From: JAABRU01 sp050180235
GTDB lineage: Bacteria > Desulfobacterota > Desulfobacteria > Desulfobacterales > Desulfococcaceae
DNA: 17,727 bases
Assembly: GCA_050180235.1 (NCBI GenBank)
Contig: JBFXEJ010000117.1
Coordinates: 1-17,727 of the forward strand
Direction of reading: 5' to 3'
Positions 13,972 to 17,727 of the stretch are shown piece after piece. A program made the position numbers and the translations under genes. The notes beneath the pieces were generated by a model that was not told the DNA's origin, ran no database searches, and saw nothing but the letters and a program-made list of their open reading frames with translations. Position 1 is the stretch's first letter. Each line of letters opens with the position of its first letter.

Positions 13972-15138
13972 GTGAAAAAAGTCAGCAAAGCGGCTCTGGT
14001 GCTGCTGGTGTGCAGTTTTCTGTTTTCATTTTCGGCACTTGCCGAAGAAAAAACACGCGATGAATCAACAGGGGCCATAGACCGGATTGGGGATGAACTG
14101 AAAGAAAAAATACTGCCGGAGAGCTGGGCAAACCGTGTCAGTTTCAGCGGTGTTATTGAGGCTGAGGCAGTTTATGAAGAAAAAGAATTTGCCGATCCGG
14201 ATGCAGACGGGGAAGACAGCAGCGATCTTTCCCTGTCAACAGTGGAACTGGGCATTGACATTGACATTGCAAAGCATGTCAAAGGCAGTATGCTCTTTCT
14301 GTATGAAGATGATGAGGATGTTGTTGTGGATGAGGGATTTATCCTGCTTGATGGCGGCGATGTCCTGCCCCTGTATCTCAAAGTGGGAAAAATATATGTG
14401 CCTTTCGGCAAATTCGAATCCAACATGATTTCCGATCCCCTTACACTGGAATTGGGGGAAACACGGGAATCTGCGGCTGAAATCGGTTTCACAGCAGGAG
14501 GTTTTTATGCTGCGGCCTATGTTTTCAACGGAGATGTGGATGAAGACGGGGAAGACAGCCATATGGACAATTACGGCGCTGCATTGGGTTACAGTCTGGA
14601 AAAAGATGCGTTCAGCATGGATATTGGGGTGGGATACATCAACAGTCTGCATGAGTCAGGCGGCTGTGAAGATATTATCGCAGAAGAAGCAGAAAATGCC
14701 GAAACCATGGGCTTTGCTTTTTCCTTTCGGGATTATGTACCCGGTTTTGTGGCATATTCCATTTTCAATCTCGGGCCGCTGAGCATTATCGGAGAATATA
14801 TGACCATGCTGGATGAACCGGAATGGAATTTGTCGGAAGTGGTGCCGGGCGCGCTTGAAGCAATGGAACTGGGGCCTGTTTTCAAAGGGGAAGAGATAAG
14901 CGCATGGAATGCGGAGATAGGTTATACTTTTGAGATAATTGGCAAAGAAACCACTCTGGGACTGGCATGGCAGGGGACAGAGAACGGTGAGGAGTTTTTC
15001 CCGGAAAACCGTTATATGGGGCTTGTCAGTGTGGGCATACTGGAGAAAACCTCTCTTGGTCTGGAATACCGCCATGATGAATTTGAAAACGATGACGAAA
15101 CAGATGCACTGACCGCGCAGCTTGCCGTTGAATTTTGA
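13972..15138 (+). CDS. LbtU-family siderophore porin (outer-membrane beta-barrel)
   Basis: I place the start at the GTG at 13972, with GAGGAGGAA 6 bases before; it gives a clean signal peptide (KKVSKAALVLLVCSFLFS, cut after ALA). A longer frame from 13915 lacks a ribosome site. The mature 365-residue protein starts with a charged helix ending KILPESWANRV, followed by strands with alternating aromatics: DPDADGEDSSDLSLSTVELGI, PLYLKVGKIYVPFGKFESN and a TRESAAEIGF motif, all hallmarks of proteins annotated LbtU-family in this group. LbtU was described as the legiobactin uptake porin of Legionella; its substrate here is inferred. The acidic, Asp-rich loops are consistent with cation traffic. The protein ends LAVEF, a typical barrel C-terminus. 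A stem-loop follows. Confidence 0.88.
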   Translation: MKKVSKAALVLLVCSFLFSFSALAEEKTRDESTGAIDRIGDELKEKILPESWANRVSFSGVIEAEAVYEEKEFADPDADGEDSSDLSLSTVELGIDIDIAKHVKGSMLFLYEDDEDVVVDEGFILLDGGDVLPLYLKVGKIYVPFGKFESNMISDPLTLELGETRESAAEIGFTAGGFYAAAYVFNGDVDEDGEDSHMDNYGAALGYSLEKDAFSMDIGVGYINSLHESGGCEDIIAEEAENAETMGFAFSFRDYVPGFVAYSIFNLGPLSIIGEYMTMLDEPEWNLSEVVPGALEAMELGPVFKGEEISAWNAEIGYTFEIIGKETTLGLAWQGTENGEEFFPENRYMGLVSVGILEKTSLGLEYRHDEFENDDETDALTAQLAVEF

Positions 15139-15146
15139 TGCCAAAA

Positions 15147-15171
15147 CAGAACGGTTGCAGAAACCGTTCTG
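15147..15171 (+). terminator. Stem-loop just after the porin gene
   Basis: CAGAACGGTT and AACCGTTCTG form a perfect 10-bp stem with a 5-base loop, 8 bp past the stop. No T-run follows, so it probably marks or stabilises the mRNA 3' end rather than being a classical terminator. Confidence 0.5.
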
Positions 15172-15190
15172 TCACAGCATACAGTTCAGA

Positions 15191-15224
15191 GGAGTGCAAA
15201 AATTAAGCAAAGCGGTTTTTTGCA
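15191..15224 (+). repeat. 34-bp dispersed repeat, intact copy
   Basis: Intact unit starting GGAGTGCAAAAATTAAGC and ending AAGCGGTTTTTTGCA. It is followed after 12 bp by a second copy, offset 46 bp, that is interrupted by the palindromic element at 15251-15396. Confidence 0.85.
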
Positions 15225-15236
15225 GTCTGATGCGGA

Positions 15237-15424
15237 GGAGTGCAAAAATTGGTAGTGGGTCAAATCCGTTGATAAGGTCTCCCCTCCCTTGAGGGAGGGG
15301 CAGGGGGAGGGTGAAAACATCACTGATTATCCCCCTCCCCTGACCCCTCCCACCGGGGGAGGGGAATTTTTGGATCAACAGATTTGCACCACTACCCAAA
15401 AATTAAGCAAAGCGGTTTTTTGCA
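15237..15424 (+). repeat. 34-bp dispersed repeat, copy split by an insertion
   Basis: The left half is at 15237-15250 and the right half at 15397-15424. Deleting the 146-bp element plus one CAAAAATT restores a unit identical to the one at 15191-15224. Confidence 0.85.
15251..15396. mobile_element. MITE-like palindromic element with 8-bp target duplication
   Basis: A 146-bp element with terminal inverted repeats GGTAGTGG...CCACTACC; the arms match at 20 of 23 positions. CAAAAATT flanks it on both sides (15243-15250 and 15397-15404). The inside is a G/C-rich near-palindrome (CCCCTCCC / GGGAGGGG blocks). No ORF; non-autonomous, so a transposase would act from elsewhere. Confidence 0.8.
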
Positions 15425-15475
15425 CAGTCATATTATTGCGTTGCCAACTTTCATTTTATGCGTTGACGTGTACAA

Positions 15476-15508
15476 AAAAACCGGATTTTTTGGAAAAATC
15501 CGGTTTTT
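15476..15508. terminator. Perfect 15-bp hairpin, reversed partner of the one at 13780
   Basis: AAAAACCGGATTTTT and AAAAATCCGGTTTTT pair fully around a 3-base loop and end in T5. The 25-base core is the exact reverse complement of the core at 13784-13808. It can terminate transcription in both directions, upstream of the lipoprotein gene. Confidence 0.75.
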
Positions 15509-15579
15509 GAAGCGCACAGATTCAAGGCTGACAGCATACTGCAATCTCATACAATTTTTTTATCTGAAAGGAACTTGAC

Positions 15580-17658
15580 ATGAAAATTTCAAAATATTCT
15601 GTTTCTGATGACAGGAAAAACACGGGAAAACAAGGGAAGATTTTCCCCTGCCTTCTCATTCTTATACTGCTTTCTCTCTTTGCCTTCACCGGCTGCAACA
15701 GTGATGACGATGATGATGACAATATCACCGAAAATGCACAGGAGAGCATCACCGCAGACACACTGAATGTTAGCCAAGATGGAGTTGTGACAACCTATAC
15801 CTATGAGCAGGGTGCGACCACTTTTACCGAAGTGTCTCCCACCGGCATTGTGGAACAGTGTCTCTGTCAGAGACTGGCCTTCCGTTCCGCACAGGCCCTG
15901 CAGGCAAATCAAAATTTCCGGACATATTATCCAAACGGCATTCCGGTCAATGAGATCCGCATTGTCACAAAATGGAGCACGGACGGAGCCGAGGAACTGT
16001 TTGTTGACAGCATGGGATGGGACATTGACAATGTAAGAATCCATCTGGAGGCTTCTGATCCCAATTCCCTGACCCTTGCGGATGCGGTGTTTTACTTTGT
16101 TTCAGCAGATGGGGTGAATGCGTGGAAAGTGTCAGCAAATGCGGCTCTGTTTCCTGAAAATTTCTTTACCTTGCGCACAGCGGCCAAAAACAGCGGTTCT
16201 GATGCAGACAAAGCTGCATTCAAGGCGGCAAAAAAAGATGCCATGGAAAATTATCTCAGGCCCCTGCCCCTTGAAAACAGGTTCACCGTGGAAAAAATAT
16301 CGCTGGAAACAGATAATCTGGCTGATTCTCTGGCAGTTTTTGCGGGATGGGAAGGAAACTGGCGAAGCTGGCATTCCTATCTGGACAATTCTGCCATGAC
16401 AACTGCCTATGAAACAGTGGCAGCCGCAGCAGACGGTTATGGTTCGGATGATATCAGAAACTTCATGGCATCCATGTACCGCACGGATTTCAGCAGCATG
16501 GAAATAAAGCAGGACAGCATAAACTACCTTGCGGCAGATGGCAGTGTGCTGGCAAACTGTCAGTACGTGTCAGCAGGCACGGAAACCGCATCATGGAATT
16601 CCTATGAACTGGAATGGCATAAATTCGAGTCTGTTACAGAATGTCCGGGTTATCATCATCTTGTTCTGCTCGCGGTTCATTCTGATGGGGCAGACAGTCT
16701 GGTTCACTGGCATATGCGCTATGGGGACAATGAATTTGCCGAACTGATAAATTATCCTGATGCCATGTGGTGGCCCACCCTGCTTGCGGAAACTACCACA
16801 GCAGAGCGGGTGGCCGCAGATGCAATTTCCGAAGCCGCAGACTTTGCCGCCATGCTGCCGTCACGGGAAACGGTCGGTGTACTGGTCATTGCACACGGTT
16901 CTGATGAAGCACAGTGGAATGCGGATGTGATAAATGCTGTGGAAAAGGTCAATCTGCCGTATCCTGTGGCATTGGGTTTTCTGGAATACCATGAACAGGA
17001 TATTGCAGCCGCTGTTTCTGTTTTGGAAACACAGGGCGTAAACAGAATCATTGCGGTTCCCCTGTTCATCTCCACCTATTCCAACCATATTGAAGAAATC
17101 CGCTATGTGCTGGGACTGCGGGACACTTTGCCGGAAACCGATGCGGAAAGCGCCCATCCGGGCAGTGAATCCGGCGAAGAACCGGAACTGGTTCCCATTC
17201 AAACCAGTGCAGAAATTGTTCTGACAGCAGCCCTTGATGATCATCCTGCTGTCGCGGCTGTTCTGGCAGAACATCTTGCCACGCTGAGTCAGTCCCCGGA
17301 AAAGGAAATCGCTGTATTGGCCGGACATGGCTGGGATGCGCCGGAGTTCAAAGAAAAATGGGATGAGACTTTCACCTCTCTGGCAGCTCAGGTCAAAACG
17401 CTTATGGGGCTGAAAGATGCACGCCATGCCTTTGTGGCAATGGGGGATCCGCCGCTTGCCGACACGGTATCCGCAGCTATGGCAGAAGGTGATGTGCTGA
17501 TTGTGCCGGTCATGCTGAGCGAAGGTTATTTTACGCAGACGCTGATTCCCCAGATGCTGCAGGGATTGACTTACCGCTATACCGGAAGCTCCCTGCTTCC
17601 CCATCTTTCAGCAACATCCATCATCGAGGATCGGGTGAATCAGATTCTTGCCCCTTAA
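15580..17658 (+). CDS. Exported lipoprotein with duplicated CbiX/CbiK-type chelatase domain
   Basis: The ATG has GAAAGGA 7 bases upstream. A long basic N-region and a hydrophobic core end in AFTGC, so C39 is the likely lipidated residue, followed by an Asp run. Residues about 75-420 form a region I cannot place with confidence; the CQRLAFRSAQAL part faintly recalls FmdE-like domains. Residues about 432-692 are the class II chelatase fold in two halves: VIAHGSDE (H439) with PLFISTYSNHIEEIRYVLGL, and LAGHGWDAPEF (H583) with IVPVMLSEGYFTQTLIPQML. The family inserts Co, Ni or Fe into sirohydrochlorin-type tetrapyrroles, normally in the cytosol; the periplasmic CbiK of Desulfovibrio vulgaris is an established exported relative. 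At 692 residues it is more than twice the usual length. Role here: metal or tetrapyrrole binding or insertion outside the inner membrane (inference). Confidence 0.88.
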   Translation: MKISKYSVSDDRKNTGKQGKIFPCLLILILLSLFAFTGCNSDDDDDDNITENAQESITADTLNVSQDGVVTTYTYEQGATTFTEVSPTGIVEQCLCQRLAFRSAQALQANQNFRTYYPNGIPVNEIRIVTKWSTDGAEELFVDSMGWDIDNVRIHLEASDPNSLTLADAVFYFVSADGVNAWKVSANAALFPENFFTLRTAAKNSGSDADKAAFKAAKKDAMENYLRPLPLENRFTVEKISLETDNLADSLAVFAGWEGNWRSWHSYLDNSAMTTAYETVAAAADGYGSDDIRNFMASMYRTDFSSMEIKQDSINYLAADGSVLANCQYVSAGTETASWNSYELEWHKFESVTECPGYHHLVLLAVHSDGADSLVHWHMRYGDNEFAELINYPDAMWWPTLLAETTTAERVAADAISEAADFAAMLPSRETVGVLVIAHGSDEAQWNADVINAVEKVNLPYPVALGFLEYHEQDIAAAVSVLETQGVNRIIAVPLFISTYSNHIEEIRYVLGLRDTLPETDAESAHPGSESGEEPELVPIQTSAEIVLTAALDDHPAVAAVLAEHLATLSQSPEKEIAVLAGHGWDAPEFKEKWDETFTSLAAQVKTLMGLKDARHAFVAMGDPPLADTVSAAMAEGDVLIVPVMLSEGYFTQTLIPQMLQGLTYRYTGSSLLPHLSATSIIEDRVNQILAP

Positions 17659-17710
17659 TCCTGATTTATAAACAGACAGCCATAAATTTTCGGCAGTGGG
17701 ATTTTTTATA

Positions 17711-17727
17711 ATGACAGATCACCTTAC
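17711..17727 (+). CDS. Possible start of the next gene
   Basis: An ATG at 17711 begins MTDHL and runs off the edge. A weak purine stretch (GTGGGA) lies before it, 50 bp past the lipoprotein stop. Too little sequence to support more. Confidence 0.2.

Larger units (their letters stand above)
15139..15579. other. Repeat-dense intergenic region between porin and lipoprotein genes
   Basis: No gene of its own. In order it holds a stem-loop after the porin gene (15147-15171), one intact dispersed repeat, one repeat split by a MITE-like element, and a perfect 15-bp hairpin (15476-15508). The lipoprotein's ribosome site (AAAGGA) is at the end. No clear promoter was found. Confidence 0.7.

Noticed and set aside
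15289..15510. ORFs in the region between porin and lipoprotein
   Set aside because: They lie on the MITE-like palindrome and the dispersed repeats and encode low-complexity translations.

Overview
The window looks like a chromosomal segment of an anaerobic, probably sulfate-reducing or magnetotactic, member of the Desulfobacterota (former Deltaproteobacteria). The grounds are a hydrogenase maturation gene (hypF), a large secreted beta-helix protein with thrombospondin-3-like Cys/Asp repeats, an LbtU-type outer-membrane porin, an exported CbiX/CbiK-type chelatase lipoprotein, moderate G+C, and many short palindromic intergenic repeats. The taxonomic call is inference.

Left part, minus strand (1-5599): a secreted parallel beta-helix protein whose C-terminus runs off the left edge in a 99-bp (33-residue) tandem repeat, then hypF. 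A divergent regulatory region (5600-6030) separates these from everything else.

Middle part, plus strand (6031-13750): a DtxR/MntR-family metalloregulator with a clear promoter and a palindrome in its leader; a small helical protein of unknown function; a leader ending in a strong intrinsic terminator; two tandem, translationally coupled P1B-type metal ATPases, both with an arginine-rich, cysteine-less HMA-like N-terminus; then, from their own likely promoter, four small proteins. These four are a His/Pro/Gly/Met repeat protein with one C-terminal membrane segment, an Ala/Gly-zipper membrane protein, a Tyr-rich repeat protein with the same FWxGxAxGA membrane motif, and a 58-residue two-helix membrane protein. 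The organisation resembles ferrosome (fez) clusters, which build membrane-bounded iron-storage compartments around a P1B-6 ATPase. I propose this as a ferrosome-like or related metal-compartment locus, possibly with two pumps. This is the most interesting content of the window.

Right part, plus strand (13972-17658): an LbtU-family porin and a lipoprotein with a duplicated CbiX/CbiK-type chelatase fold, plausibly envelope partners in iron, siderophore or tetrapyrrole handling. They are embedded in repeats. Two hairpins with the same core, reversed relative to each other, flank the porin gene. A 146-bp palindromic MITE-like element (15251-15396) sits inside a copy of a 34-bp dispersed repeat with an 8-bp target duplication.

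Taken together the plus-strand genes suggest one metal-homeostasis island: sensor, pumps, membrane scaffold proteins, and outer-membrane and periplasmic acquisition components. No tRNA, rRNA, CRISPR array, complete insertion sequence or phage gene was seen.
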